In this document: positions 12,401 through 50,000 of the stretch, in pieces
How positions within the stretch are numbered: the first letter of the stretch is position 1
Layout: every line of letters begins with the position of its first letter
Assembly (NCBI GenBank): GCA_001586965.3
Contig: LUCW03001691.1
Location: 12,501-62,500 of the forward strand
Source of the DNA: Sphaeroforma sirkka
Lineage: Eukaryota; Opisthokonta; Ichthyosporea; Ichthyophonida
Reading direction: 5' to 3'
Length of the DNA: 50,000 nucleotides
Notes under the pieces: generated by a model
The model's database searches: none
What the model saw: the letters and a program-made list of their open reading frames with translations, nothing else
Told to the model about the DNA's origin: nothing
Position numbers and translations under genes: made by a program

Positions 12401-14026
12401 AACGGCCTGCACTGCAGCTGCGCATGTGGCCCATACGGAGTGACACAAAGTATGAGGAATGATAGTTTTTATATACCAAGATCGCGACTGCCTTGATAGT
12501 ACACTGGTAGCTAATGGAGTCCACTTGCTCGTATGTATACAGATTCAAACGCGTGTAATCAATTCTGAACAGATACAAACAAACGGGTACAACGCACATA
12601 TAGATCGGCGTGAAGTGTCAGAGAGCTACGCGGATATAAATCCACTCGGAAGCATTATTTGCGGCATACATACATGCAATTTGAAGCAGGATTGATACCT
12701 GTTCGTATCAAGCAAGCGCTGCTGTCAACGAGTGGATACTGGGACACAGACACAAGGTGGTAGAAGTAGCAATTGGCATGCACAACAAGGTGAACGAGCT
12801 GTAAGAGATCCACACAACGCGATAGGCCATGCGTATGACACCGGCGATGATGATAACCCCCCCACCCTCAGGTGAAAGTGTATCAGGTAAACCACTAGCG
12901 TGCAGCGATTATAGCAATGCGTACTTATTCATCTTCACCATGTGGTACACACGCACCGCACATCCGCACTAACTATCCTTCCAATCACTTCCGGTTGAAG
13001 CATTACGGCCACCAAAAAAAACAAACAAAACGGCTCCGTTAACAGAAACCAGCACACCTAATCTTGCACGTTGCTACAAGTGTCCCTAATCGAGTACGTT
13101 TCATACACTACAATACACACCAATGGGCCGCAATGGTGAGCACGGGCGAGGCAATTACCACGGGAGACAACATAGCAGCAACCACCACTATATTCGCGGG
13201 TACAAATGCCGAGAATCGGAAGAGATGCGGCACCGTCCCTTTGTGATCAGGGTGTATAGCGCTATCTATCAGAGTCTTTGAGTCCCAGAGATCTCGGTCT
13301 AATACGCAAAAAGGCAAACTGTCAAATCAGATTACTGCGCAAGTTCTATGTTTATCATACGTGAATATCAGTTCTGACATAACAGTGTGAACGTCAATAG
13401 TGGTAACGACGTTTTGAACAAAAACAAATGGAGCAAGTGAGGTTATTAGTAAGACTGGTGTACACGATATATACGCCATGCAGAATCAAGACAGAAATAA
13501 AGGCTGAAAGAAGATGGATACCAACAGTGTGACTGTCAATAGTGCAGAATGGTATAAAAATGTGTTTCGAACGATTACAAATGGAGCAGGAGAGGATAGT
13601 ATAACTGTTTTACACGATAAATATATATATATATATATATATTTATAAAAAAAAAATATACATACATATATATATTATATTATAATGTGTGTGTGGTGTG
13701 TGTATGTATATGTGTGAGTGCATATAGATATACATATACATACGTACACTGTACATACATACATACATACCCCACCTACATACTATAATACACATCATCA
13801 CACACACACACACACACATATACATACACACACACACACACACACACACATCATATATATATATATATATGTACGTGCATGCACGTGCATACATGCAATA
13901 CACATACATTGCCATACATACATACATACATACATATACATACACACCTATATATATATATTTATATACAAACACACACACACGCGCACGCACACACATA
14001 TATATATACGCACGCACACACACATA

Positions 14027-14118
<92 letters not shown>

Positions 14119-14453
14119 CACACACACACATATATATATATATATATGCACATGTACATATGCATACATATACATATACATACATTTACATTTACATATG
14201 CATATATATATGATATTAAATACCTACCTGTCACTGTGGGAACAGATCCATACTCGCCGAATAACTTCAATCTGAGTCTCGCTCTGTCTAATTCCACTTT
14301 TGACGCGAACAAGTTTCGCGGGTCATTATTTGCATAGTGTGCCAAACAGCGGCCCACAAATAAGCTTTGGTCATATCGCGGCGTATCTAAGCTAAACGGT
14401 GGTGGATGGGTGAGCTTATGGATTTCACTCCAAGCAGTTGGAATAAACGACAT
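9354..14453 (-). CDS. SFXN: Sideroflexin (mitochondrial inner-membrane amino-acid carrier), 8 exons, complete
   Basis: Coding exons in transcript order: 14453-14228, 13298-13159, 12406-12281, 11708-11630, 11103-10975, 10595-10481, 9757-9640, 9455-9354. They sum to 1,035 nt, giving 344 residues and a stop, with GT-AG at every intron and matching phases throughout. Family hallmarks are all present: [12 protein letters not shown] near the N-terminus, [62 protein letters not shown] and the C-terminal FNKGL. Animal sideroflexins are about 320-330 residues and SFXN1 carries serine into mitochondria for one-carbon metabolism; substrate here is inferred from family. The usual HPDT motif reads HPDH. 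The start ATG at 14453 is chosen because the reading frame and N-terminal family similarity begin there. An AATAAA overlaps the last codons (9363-9368), but no other clear polyadenylation signal was found. Which paralogue it is cannot be decided. Confidence 0.93.
9640..9757 (-). CDS. SFXN: Sideroflexin exon 7
   Basis: Encodes [20 protein letters not shown] and the last membrane helix [18 protein letters not shown] second possible acceptor (GTAG) lies inside at 9732, but using it would lose the conserved LEKKTF residues. Acceptor GATCAG, donor CAG|GTATGT. Confidence 0.92.
10481..10595 (-). CDS. SFXN: Sideroflexin exon 6
   Basis: Encodes [16 protein letters not shown] and the membrane segment [16 protein letters not shown]. 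Acceptor CAATAG, donor CAG|GTTATA, a weaker donor than its neighbours. Confidence 0.9.
10975..11103 (-). CDS. SFXN: Sideroflexin exon 5
   Basis: Encodes [18 protein letters not shown] and [14 protein letters not shown], matching the family segment that follows the NIPLMR-type motif. Acceptor CCCAAG, donor GAAG|GTAAAT. Confidence 0.92.
11148..11216. repeat. Short tandem repeat upstream of sideroflexin exon 5 acceptor
   Basis: About four diverged copies of a ~20-bp unit (core TCAGATACGCTGATA on the plus strand) lie 45-110 bp upstream of the acceptor in the transcribed direction. Each copy contains a CTGA/CTAAT-like string on one strand or the other. Confidence 0.6.
11630..11708 (-). CDS. SFXN: Sideroflexin exon 4
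   Basis: Encodes a small-residue membrane helix, [19 protein letters not shown], then TTKAAKL. Acceptor TGTGCAG, donor CTCG|GTACGT. Confidence 0.9.
12281..12406 (-). CDS. SFXN: Sideroflexin exon 3
   Basis: 42 codons in phase 0 at both ends. Encodes the conserved Asn-rich motif [16 protein letters not shown]. Acceptor GTGCAG, donor CAG|GTGAGG. Confidence 0.92.
13159..13298 (-). CDS. SFXN: Sideroflexin exon 2
   Basis: Acceptor ATTAG at 13299. Encodes [17 protein letters not shown] and the first membrane segment [20 protein letters not shown] stands where most members have HPDT. Donor GTG|GTAATT. Confidence 0.92.
13618..14216. repeat. TA/CA/CATA microsatellite block in sideroflexin intron 1
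   Basis: Compound microsatellite of (TA)n, (CA)n and (CATA)n between exons 1 and 2. All long open frames here are repeat artefacts (Tyr-Ile, Thr-His, Cys-Val strings). Confidence 0.95.
14228..14453 (-). CDS. SFXN: Sideroflexin exon 1
   Basis: Starts at ATG 14453 and encodes residues 1-75, from [10 protein letters not shown] to GSVPTVT, then one base of the next codon. It contains the N-terminal sideroflexin motif [11 protein letters not shown]. Donor is CAG|GTAGGT. Confidence 0.93.
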
Positions 14454-15835
14454 TGTGTAGGTGTGTCTATATGTCTGTTTGTGTGCGCCAAAGGTTTCAA
14501 TATATTCTTGTTCCCGTCCAGCAAAACAAAGAAGGAAAAAGGTATATGTACTGGGTCTGGGAGACTAAAACTAAAGTTAGAAAGTATTTACGTATTTAAC
14601 TTTCGCTCTCACTTTGTGTGATTTGAACATTTATTCCACATGATCCAAGGTTCCGAAGAAAGAAATCATTTGCTTTTTTTTTGCACAGCTTTTGTTGTTG
14701 TAAAGACGAATACAAAAATACAAAAAAAACAAGACTCCTTCCCAACAAAAAAAACTCTATTTATTAGCCTTCTAAATTATTGAAAAAACTTATCTTAGGT
14801 CTCTTGCAAAAAACCTAAAATAAATAAAATAAAATTAGCAGGTCAAAGAAGAGACTTTTTTTTTAAAAACAAAATCCCCCCAATGATGGCCCTCAATTTT
14901 AAAAATATTGAATTTTTAGGGGGCTATGATTAAAAATAGACTATTATTGTAGGCCGACCCGGCCTTTAAATAGGCCTGGGCTTAGGCATGTATTCTGGTG
15001 TTTTTTTTTTTGAGTTTTTTTTGGCGCCAGATGACTAATAAATTGAATCATAGCAAAAGACCCAGATTAACTTTTTTCCCCGCAGGCCATAAGAGCTGTG
15101 ATTGAGGGTGGTGTATGCGTAGTATTTTTTGTTGGAAATCTCTCGCTACTAGGGTCTGTCAAAGATCGAAACAAATGGACCAATCATTGGTGTACTGAGT
15201 GAGACCAGACACTATTGGTTAACAGATATAGATAACGACTCACGTTGACACAAATTTTGTGAGCTGACCCAACGTCCCATAGTGAACATGAATTTTGTGA
15301 ACTGACAAAATTTTTGTGATAGGAACCCTAAACCCAGAAAGTTGTGACGTTTACCAAATTTTGACTAATATTGTGTGGCTTCCTATAGTTCGGTACTGTA
15401 ATATATAACAAATAATTTCAAACACAGACCGGATTTTCACAAGGGGAAATTATGAATTTACCGAGCTCGGCTCACTCCGCCCTGCGGGGAGTTATGTTCA
15501 CAGTTATTTAGAACTGTATGTATTTGATTTTTAAAATTGATACATATTTTTTAAAAGCAACAAATACCATTTATAGGCGTAAGTCATAACCTACGCCCTA
15601 CTACTACTAAATATGTGTATGTGACATTCAAATGGCTCTATATAGTATATATATACAAGTTTCAATTTAGAAGGCTATGCTATGATATCAGTCTTCAAAA
15701 AAAATATGATATATAAGAGATAAACGCAAGGTCCTTTCATATATACTATTTACTAGCTATTTGAATAACTTTCTCTTGAAGTAAATGTTAGATACTCTTG
15801 TAATGTTCACGATAACAAGAGGGAGACGAACTACA
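14454..15835. other. Intergenic region upstream of sideroflexin
   Basis: Should hold the sideroflexin promoter and 5' UTR. AT-rich with poly(T) and poly(A) runs. No TATA box can be singled out. A 17-bp string (AATTTAGAAGGCTATGC, near 15663) recurs near 19457, hinting at a dispersed repeat. No gene seen. Confidence 0.5.
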
Positions 15836-15879
15836 TACACTCATACACAAACACACACATACATACACGCGCGTTTGCG

Positions 15880-15920
<41 letters not shown>

Positions 15921-15983
15921 GTATAATGTATAATGTATAATGTTTTATATATATATATATATATAGATATATATATATATATG

Positions 15984-16027
<44 letters not shown>

Positions 16028-16427
16028 TAATGTGGATATATATAAACACACGCACCCGCACGTACACACATACACGTTTAGGCATACACGCACAGGTGCA
16101 CGCACGCACGCACGCATCATCATATATATATATATATATACACGCGCGCGCGCACGCGCGCACGCACACGCACAATACATCATCATATATATATATATGT
16201 AATATATATATATATATTATATATGTATATGTATATATATTATATATATGTATATATATAATGTACAATATACGCACGCACGCACACACGCACGCACACA
16301 CGCACATATATATATATGGGTTTTATATACAAAATTTTATATAGATATACACACAGACACTGGACACGGACAGACACACACACACACACCATATATGTTC
16401 ATATACACACACACCCACCCACCCACC

Positions 16428-16501
<74 letters not shown>

Positions 16502-16512
16502 TATATCCTGAA
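15836..16512. repeat. Compound CA/CG/TA microsatellite
   Basis: (CA)n, (CACG)n and (TA)n blocks, interrupted. No coding content. Confidence 0.95.
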
Positions 16513-17205
16513 ATAAATAGAGATACACACATACGTAAACTCATACACACATACATACAAAACATGATAATCAAGTTTTGTGTTCGTTTAGACATGTACA
16601 TATGGACGCTAGTATAATTTGTGATGTGAGCTGTTTTATACTTTCAAGATTGAACACGATCCTGGAATATCTGATGAGTTTGAACCAGCATTGTCTAATG
16701 CCGAATGAAGAAGCGGTCGAAGTAGATGCGTCAGGCGATTTCCAATAGCAGTTCTATCAGACATAATGACAGTGCACAGCTCAGTGTACTTAGGGTAGAG
16801 TCTACTGTGTAGTGCCTGGGTCAGCGGGACTTTAACATCGTTCTAAATGAACATATTGCGCATATACTTGGGTGTTTTTTCTTGTCTCACTGCTATATAC
16901 CACACGCAAGTTCTATGAACCTACGGGCAAGTAAAAAAATAATTCTTTAAGCAATAGATCTATGCAGCACATGCTATTGAAAGAAGGACTTCTCGCTAGT
17001 GTTCTATGGGCTTTGTAAGGCATGCATTGAGTTATCAGATTTGGTGCAGGGCCAGATAATATATTGAGTTTACTGGTACGATGGGCTTACACTAGTCGTA
17101 GAGTTTCCAATCAATGCAAAATGCTCGTATCTATCAGTAGTGTCAATAACATACACGATCATGCGGAAATTTTGCACTCATCAATGACCTTGATCGTGAA
17201 CTTGC
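16513..17205. other. Non-repetitive gap between microsatellites
   Basis: About 690 bp of ordinary composition. No gene, splice-bounded exon or RNA gene recognised. Confidence 0.4.
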
Positions 17206-18556
<1,351 letters not shown>

Positions 18557-20427
18557 AGTCCAAAATATTAAAATAAACGGACTGAAGTAGTCAAGAACTG
18601 CTCCGAAGACTCGTGAGTCGGAATAGCGTACTTCCGCTGTATGTAATTCGTCAGGATCAGATATTTATTGAATTTTGGTTTTGAAATAAAAAAAAGGAAA
18701 AAAAGAAAAAAATAATGTGTCACGAGTTATATATATGTCATACTCTTGCCGTCTTGCGTCATGCGTGCCAAGTGCCAACTGCGACAGACGTGAGACGGGT
18801 AGAGTACAGCCCAGACTCATCAGAGTGAGCCCACACTCACAGGGCACAGGGCACAGAGGCACAGACTGTTGGGGACCAAGGCTACCCCAAGGCCCAGAGG
18901 TATGTAGAGAGTTCTAACTAATCCAAAGCAGATTACTGATGTCTGATTTAGAGATTTTAGACCTTGCCGGCTAACCGGGGACCCGGAGTTATCGTGGAGA
19001 GTAGAGACTACTCTCTCACTCTCTTAGCGACTACAATGTAGAGCGATCAGCGAGCCAGAGCAAGGAGGAGAGATTGAGTACATGCATCCATATTTTATCA
19101 TCCACTGTATTTAGAGAGACTGGAGTGTGTATCAGCCAGGCAGCCACACAGGGTCACAAGCCTCACCAGAACCAACTCACAGAGTCAAAGGGCTGAAGCC
19201 ACAGGACACAGCCCACAGGTTGAGGTGACACCGTGAAGGCCCACATGCGGGCCACAGCACTGACAGCAGTGAGCAGACAGCACAGTCACGCTGACTGTCT
19301 GACAGACTGTTTTATTGTTACATACTGAGTGTTTTAGGATCTAAGTTTTAGGATCTGCCGAATTTTCGCAAGAAAAATAGCTGTTATTTAAAAAAAAACA
19401 AACAAAAAAGAAATACATACAGGAATCGGGAATCCCTATCCCCGTGATCGGTACAATTTAGAAGGCTATGCGTGATCCCGGCCGAGATTTCAGATTACAA
19501 ACAGAATTACAGACTCTCTCTCTCTCTAGTAATATGTAGAGAGAGTATGTAGAGCTAAGCTCATTACGGTTTAGGGGTACAGAATGAAGTTGAACGTAAA
19601 CGCATATTTATTCAATTTTAAAACGGTATAACGGATATAATGTGATTTGAAGGGCCTACCTAGAAATTTTATAGGACTGATTCGTATGTTGAAAACGGTA
19701 TACACTTAAATATTTAGACCCACAAGGTGCACCTTTTAGCATACAAAGGACCATATATGGGATAAAAGTGAAACGTAAACGTATATTTATTCGATATATA
19801 AAAGTTTTAACGGAAATTGGTTTGAGGTTAGGAGTAGAGACTTGAGAGGAATAAGTATGTACATATGCTGGGGTTAAAGAATATATCACGGCCCTCTGGA
19901 TAGGCCGATAGGGTCTCGAGCGGAAATCCAAGGTTTCTCTATCGAAAATTGAGCAGAGACCCATATCTCTAGAGAGGGCCGTGAATATATTGAATATCAG
20001 AATAAAGACTCTTTAGAGAACTCTTCTACTCTTTTGGATTCTGGAATCTGGAGTCTCGCTCTAAAACACCCGGCCTCCGGATATTTAAAATTTGTACATT
20101 GACTGATCGTTGATCAATAAACAAAAAAAAACAATAAATGTTAAATTGTCAATTTTCAAAAGCAATCATAGGAGTTAATTCCTCATCCCGGATTCGTTCA
20201 TTCCGTTGGTTTGCACGCAGCACGCAGCTCGACATTTGGATAACGTGAACTTCGCAAGTGTAAGAATATACATTCTACGAAAAAAAGGATATTTTAGACG
20301 ATAGGCCGATGTTATGGAGCGTTATAGTAGAAGGATTTATTGAAATTTATTACCTATACTTAGCGCAACACATAATATATACTCAAAGCTACACTATACG
20401 ATGGAACCATAAATCGACAAATGAGAT
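18557..20427. other. Intergenic region between sideroflexin and the cyclin-like gene
   Basis: Holds short direct repeats, GA/CT-rich patches and one hairpin (19880-19991, listed separately). 19588-19640 and 19767-19815 share a diverged ~50-bp direct repeat (core CGTAAACG-ATATTTATTC). No gene was recognised. The 5' end presumably includes the promoter of the gene at 20428. Confidence 0.5.
19880..19991. repeat. Nested inverted repeat (hairpin), ~112 bp
   Basis: Outer arms AATATATCACGGCCCTCT (19880-19897) and the near-complement ending GGCCGTGAATATATT (to 19991). Inner arms GGGTCTC (19911-19917) and GAGACCC (19956-19962). The arrangement could be a small foldback transposon or a structured RNA; nothing decides between them. 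Confidence 0.55.
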
Positions 20428-21375
20428 ATGAACACTAACATGAGCAAATCTGGGAGTGCGGATAGTGCATTGCCACCATTGTCCCGCTTTCTTGACACTA
20501 CACACTCGTCGTTTACAGAATGTCATCTTCCCTCACAGTACCCAAACGTTTCACTGCTTGAGTTCTGTGAATCAATAGTCAGGACGAGCAAAGCACAGCC
20601 TACTTCGGTAGCATTATCTATCCATTACATGGCTAAGGTGATACAGAACAATGTAAATGTGCTGCAAAACCAAATATGTCACAAGTGTCTGTTTGTAGCA
20701 TGTCTGGTGATGAGTACGGATAATGTTCAGGGTCAAAACTGCACAGCGGATAGTATACGGGCTAGTGTAGGTTATATGACGTCGGTGCAACTTCACTATA
20801 TAAAGACGCTGGTCCTACAATTACTTCAGTACAATGTGGTCGTTGCACCTGGTATATTGAAAGTTCTGGAGGGTTGTTTGGACAGAGATTACATAATTAA
20901 AGGCTGGTACTGGCCCGCGAATAGTCCCAACATGCTCGACCCGCCTAGTGCACAAGACCCAGAACAGACACAATATACAAAGCGTCCGGATCACACTGCG
21001 AATCACACTGCGAATCACACTGCGAATCACACTGCGAATGGTTTCGACGCACGGCAAAGGCTGTACTCGCAACCTAAAACTGAATATTCGAAAATGCAAA
21101 ATCCCTGTGAACTGGAGAAGACAGGACGAACTCCGAGCACCCCGGACGTGCTGGGATATCGGGGGTCAGCCAACATGCAGGCGATCAACAGTACATCTGC
21201 CTTGGCTACCCGGCAGAAGTCATTGAGTGGATCAGGCTCGTCAGTTTCATTTACAATTGAATCCATCTTGGAAATGCCATCGCAAGTGCCCATTGCGGAA
21301 ACATCACAGACCACCCCGCCAATGAGACAACGTCGCTGTCATCATCCATATTCGGTGCGCGCGAATGTGCTTTAA
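20428..21375 (+). CDS. PHO80/PCL-like cyclin-box protein, intronless
   Basis: 315-residue ORF with a single cyclin fold near residues 30-160. Recognisable features are LLEFCESIVRTS, a helix ending SIHYMAKVIQ, the CLFVACLVMS helix (equivalent to the family's RLFLAALMLA), and QLHYIKTLVLQLLQYNVVV (equivalent to the N-x-ME-x-x-FL-x-x-LDYNLFV segment). Proteins of this family activate Pho85/CDK5-type kinases; the partner here is inferred. The usual kinase-facing residues are degenerate, so divergence of function is possible. The C-terminal half is low complexity, polar and probably disordered, with four HTAN repeats (residues about 189-204). The ATG at 20428 is the first in frame after an upstream stop. 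Convergent with the cyclase gene (stop codons about 930 bp apart). No clear AATAAA follows. Confidence 0.65.
   Translation: MNTNMSKSGSADSALPPLSRFLDTTHSSFTECHLPSQYPNVSLLEFCESIVRTSKAQPTSVALSIHYMAKVIQNNVNVLQNQICHKCLFVACLVMSTDNVQGQNCTADSIRASVGYMTSVQLHYIKTLVLQLLQYNVVVAPGILKVLEGCLDRDYIIKGWYWPANSPNMLDPPSAQDPEQTQYTKRPDHTANHTANHTANHTANGFDARQRLYSQPKTEYSKMQNPCELEKTGRTPSTPDVLGYRGSANMQAINSTSALATRQKSLSGSGSSVSFTIESILEMPSQVPIAETSQTTPPMRQRRCHHPYSVRANVL
20992..21039 (+). repeat. Four 12-bp in-frame repeats inside the cyclin-like ORF
   Basis: CACACTGCGAAT is repeated four times head to tail, encoding (HTAN)4. The unit is a multiple of three, so the frame is kept. It gives potential NHT-type Asn sequons, but the protein has no signal peptide. 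Confidence 0.95.
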
Positions 21376-21462
21376 CTTGCATAAAGTCTTGAGAGGAACT
21401 AAGGATAATACAATCCGAGGAGCAGATAAGATTCCAGGTTGCTACGACTTCACAGAGAGTTG

Positions 21463-21770
21463 TGTTCCATACAATCTCAGTTGAACACCAGTATGAGACA
21501 AAGCCACAGGCACATACAAACTTACTAATATGCGTGAAGAATTATACGAGAAGATAATCTTTATTATGGTATGGAGACGAATTTTTAAGACAAGTCACTG
21601 TCCACGATACTTTTGACTCGGGTTCAAGTTCCATACAATCTCATTAAACATCTAGAACGAGACAAAAACCACAGACGCATACGAGGCGATGAGTATACTT
21701 TTTGTTATGGCATGGAAATGAATTTTTAAGTTAAGTCAATGTCCACAATGCTTTTGACCAGAAATTATGC
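21463..21770. repeat. Two-copy tandem duplication between the convergent genes
   Basis: About 21463-21625 and 21629-21770 are diverged copies. Both run from TTCCATACAATCTCA through TATGG-ATGGA and GAATTTTTAAG to CTTTTGAC. Confidence 0.75.
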
Positions 21771-21837
21771 TCTCGTTGACAGAACGAGACGAGTAGTCTG
21801 CAGTGTTCGGCAGGCATGAAATACAGTTGAATTAGGC

Positions 21838-21843
21838 TTTATT
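21838..21843 (-). terminator. Candidate polyadenylation signal of the cyclase gene
   Basis: AATAAA on the minus strand, about 465 bases after the stop codon at 22307. It is the first clear one in this direction; function is inferred. Confidence 0.35.
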
Positions 21844-22110
21844 TTGCAGTAGACAAACATCACCGCGGTTGTTTACCAGCCCTGCAGCATTTGAAAAGAA
21901 GGAAACGAAACGGTATAGAAGGCAATTAGAATGGTACACCGTTACATACACAGCCAAAACAGAAAACACAGACACTATAAAGCACGAAATCAACGTTGCA
22001 CTCATACATCTACAATATCATATGACGTGCATATTTTGCTGTCACAGGTTATGTAGCACAATTTGGAGCTTCCATAGGCTACAGAATATCGCATAACAAC
22101 ATAAGATAGT

Positions 22111-22272
22111 ACAATTATACATAGTCGTTTAACAGTTCTAACATAAAAGGTGCATAACTTCAAATACTAACAGGGGCTGAATGATGAAGTCACAATTATA
22201 AATAGTCGTGTAACAGTCCTAACATAAAAAGTGCATAACTTCAAATACTGACAGGGGCTGAATGATGAAGTC
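22111..22272. repeat. Two-copy 81-bp tandem duplication
   Basis: Copies start at 22111 and 22192 (ACAATTATA-ATAGTCG) and share GGGGCTGAATGATGAAGTCA. Lies just past the cyclase terminal exon. Confidence 0.85.
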
Positions 22273-22306
22273 ACTTTTAAATAGCGATTATACCGATTTA
22301 TAAACC

Positions 22307-48628
<26,322 letters not shown>

Positions 48629-49222
48629 CTCCCAGCTAATGCGAGTGGTGAGATGGAAGGTTTTGGGGGTTTCTAGGTTTTAGGGTTTAAGAGAGGTCAA
48701 AGACGCGGGTGACTATCCAATAAGCCTGGGGATTGGGTGCTGACAGCCAGGAGAAGAAATAGTATCGCAGGGCGTTGGCATTTAGATAGGAGTGTTCAAG
48801 CGAAGGGCAATTGCCACAGTAACACATCAAGAGATAGGAGAGCGGCCTGAGCTTTTTATCTGGTGCTGGTGGCAAGGCGAGGAATGAAGTTCGGGACACT
48901 TAAGGTGCGATCTTTGTTAGTACAGTGAGGGTGTTACAGAAGCATGTTTGATGAAGACCACCTATCTCATGTACACACGCATGCCACAGCCAGTAACTAC
49001 ACGAAGCAGTTCATCCCCGCTGAACCTCTCCTAACTTGTATACATACGCACGCTAAACCCGTGCATGTATGAATACAGCGAGCATATCCGTAAGGGACCG
49101 ACCACAGTACATACCAGCACACGCTACAGACAGAATACACACACTCGACAAACAACGTTTGCAGCCCGCACCGAGCCTGGACGTTTGTGAGCTACTGGGT
49201 TGCCATAGCAACGTGTGCGTAC

Positions 49223-49319
49223 CTGTTTCCACAAGGTCTGTCTGGTCGCCGTCCGTGTCCTTGTTGTTAGTGCTGATAAACACTTCGAGCTTAAACCTGG
49301 CCTTGACTTCGATGTGCTG
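49223..49319 (-). CDS. Candidate upstream exon, possibly of the cyclase gene
   Basis: Bounded by ATTCAG acceptor and CAG|GTACGC donor on the minus strand. One open frame encodes QHIEVKARFKLEVFISTNN and GDQTDLVET. Its phase (1) does not match the exon at 48464-48628 (needs 2), so an exon between them would be required, or it belongs to another transcript. Confidence 0.4.
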
Positions 49320-49381
49320 CTGAATCAAGTGTTGGTCACCCGACTGCCGGGTGGGCGTTTGGAGTATACGTAAACGCGTGT

Positions 49382-49722
49382 AAGCGAATCAGATGAATGG
49401 TATTATACGTAATAGCGCACATAGCGCGTATAAGCGAATCAGATGAATGATACTATACATGATAGCGTAAGCGTTAATGTGTAGAAACCCATGCACACAT
49501 AACGCATGGCGCAATATATGGTAACGTATATGCCATATGAAGTGAACCAGGAGGGTATAAGCGAATCAGATCAATGGTACTATACGTGATAGCGTACATA
49601 ACGCGCATAAGCGAATCAGATGGATGGTACTATATGTGATAGCGCACATAACGCGTATAAGCGAATCAGATGAATGGTACTATATGTAATAGCGTACATA
49701 ACGCGTATAAGCGAATCAGATG
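49382..49722. repeat. 50-bp tandem repeat next to the candidate exon
   Basis: Copies of AAGCGAATCAGATGAATGGT start at 49382, 49432, 49559, 49609, 49659 and 49709, giving 50-bp spacing with one gap. Confidence 0.92.
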
Positions 49723-49740
49723 GGGAGACTGCAGGCGGAC

Positions 49741-49853
49741 CTGAGGTCTCTGCTGCGTGTTTTGTTGGGTCGGATCATAACCCACGCACTCGTCTGTAAA
49801 GAATTTGAACCTCGAGGGATGTAGCTAAGTCGATGGGTGAACGTGTCTTGAGC
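49741..49853 (-). CDS. Candidate exon
   Basis: Bounded by TCTAAG acceptor and CAG|GTCCGC donor. Encodes AQDTFTHRLSYIPRGSNSL and WVMIRPNKTRSRDL. Position suggests the 5' part of the cyclase gene, or a neighbouring minus-strand gene. Phase relation to 49223-49319 is uncertain. Confidence 0.35.
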
Positions 49854-49894
49854 CTTAGAAGTGCTTGGGGGTATCACACATGCATATACAGAAA

Positions 49895-50000
49895 CGAGTA
49901 TGTGTATGTCTATGTGTATACGCATCATTCGCATAACGAGTATGTGTATGTCTATGTGTATACGCATCATTCGCATTACGAGTATGTGTATGTCTATGTG
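49895..50000. repeat. 42-bp tandem repeat at the right edge of the window
   Basis: CGAGTATGTGTATGTCTATG repeats at 49895, 49937 and 49979 and continues off the end of the window. Confidence 0.9.

Noticed and set aside
13643-14275. Long open frames on both strands (Tyr-Ile, Thr-His, Cys-Val strings), here and in every TA/CA/CATA tract
   Set aside because: They are translations of simple repeats, open because the repeat lacks stops; no family similarity or splice context.
48687-48899. Minus-strand 70-codon ORF with Cys and aromatic residues, possible cyclase exon
   Set aside because: It ends in its own stop with no convincing donor, and its frame does not join the neighbouring exons. Kept out for lack of support.

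Overview
The window is nuclear DNA from an intron-rich eukaryote. The evidence is GT-AG introns in every host gene but one, a Copia-type LTR retrotransposon, a mitochondrial carrier gene, and very large amounts of simple and tandem repeat. Long introns, widely spaced genes and a Cache-receptor class III cyclase would fit a unicellular relative of animals and fungi (an ichthyosporean such as Sphaeroforma came to mind), but this placement is inference and weak.

Layout. 77-6657: a broken Ty1/Copia retrotransposon with two 453-bp LTRs, followed by a second partial leader and LTR tail. 6658-8413: degenerate, unrecognised coding-like sequence, including a tandemly duplicated unit. 9354-14453 (minus): a complete eight-exon sideroflexin gene, 344 codons, with every intron phase agreeing. 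14454-20427: intergenic DNA dominated by TA, CA and CATA microsatellites. 20428-21375 (plus): an intronless gene for a PHO80/PCL-like cyclin-box protein. 22307-48628 (minus): one large gene followed exon by exon through 21 exons and about 1,019 codons in one continuous frame. Its product is a membrane receptor cyclase: cytoplasmic N-terminal region, first membrane helix, extracellular double-Cache-like sensor, second membrane helix, HAMP-like linker, class III nucleotide cyclase, short C-terminal tail. A Lys/Thr pair at the purine-selecting positions points to an adenylate cyclase of the class IIIb (soluble-AC/CyaC) kind. Two weaker candidate exons lie further upstream, at 49223-49319 and 49741-49853, so the true 5' end is not fixed.

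The most unusual signal is inside the cyclase introns. Almost every long intron carries its own private minisatellite (units of 15-50 bp, the largest a 4-kb array of 31-bp units with higher-order structure). At several exons the duplicated unit contains the end of the neighbouring exon plus its 5' splice site, so the intron holds rows of decoy splice donors (six at 28327-28608, two each at 29926-30074 and 48349-48463, one at 44085-44120). A partial acceptor-side exon copy (30299-30412) and a decayed copy of a whole exon (42907-43006) are present as well. This looks like repeated local slippage or tandem duplication across exon edges. No CRISPR array, tRNA or rRNA gene was found.
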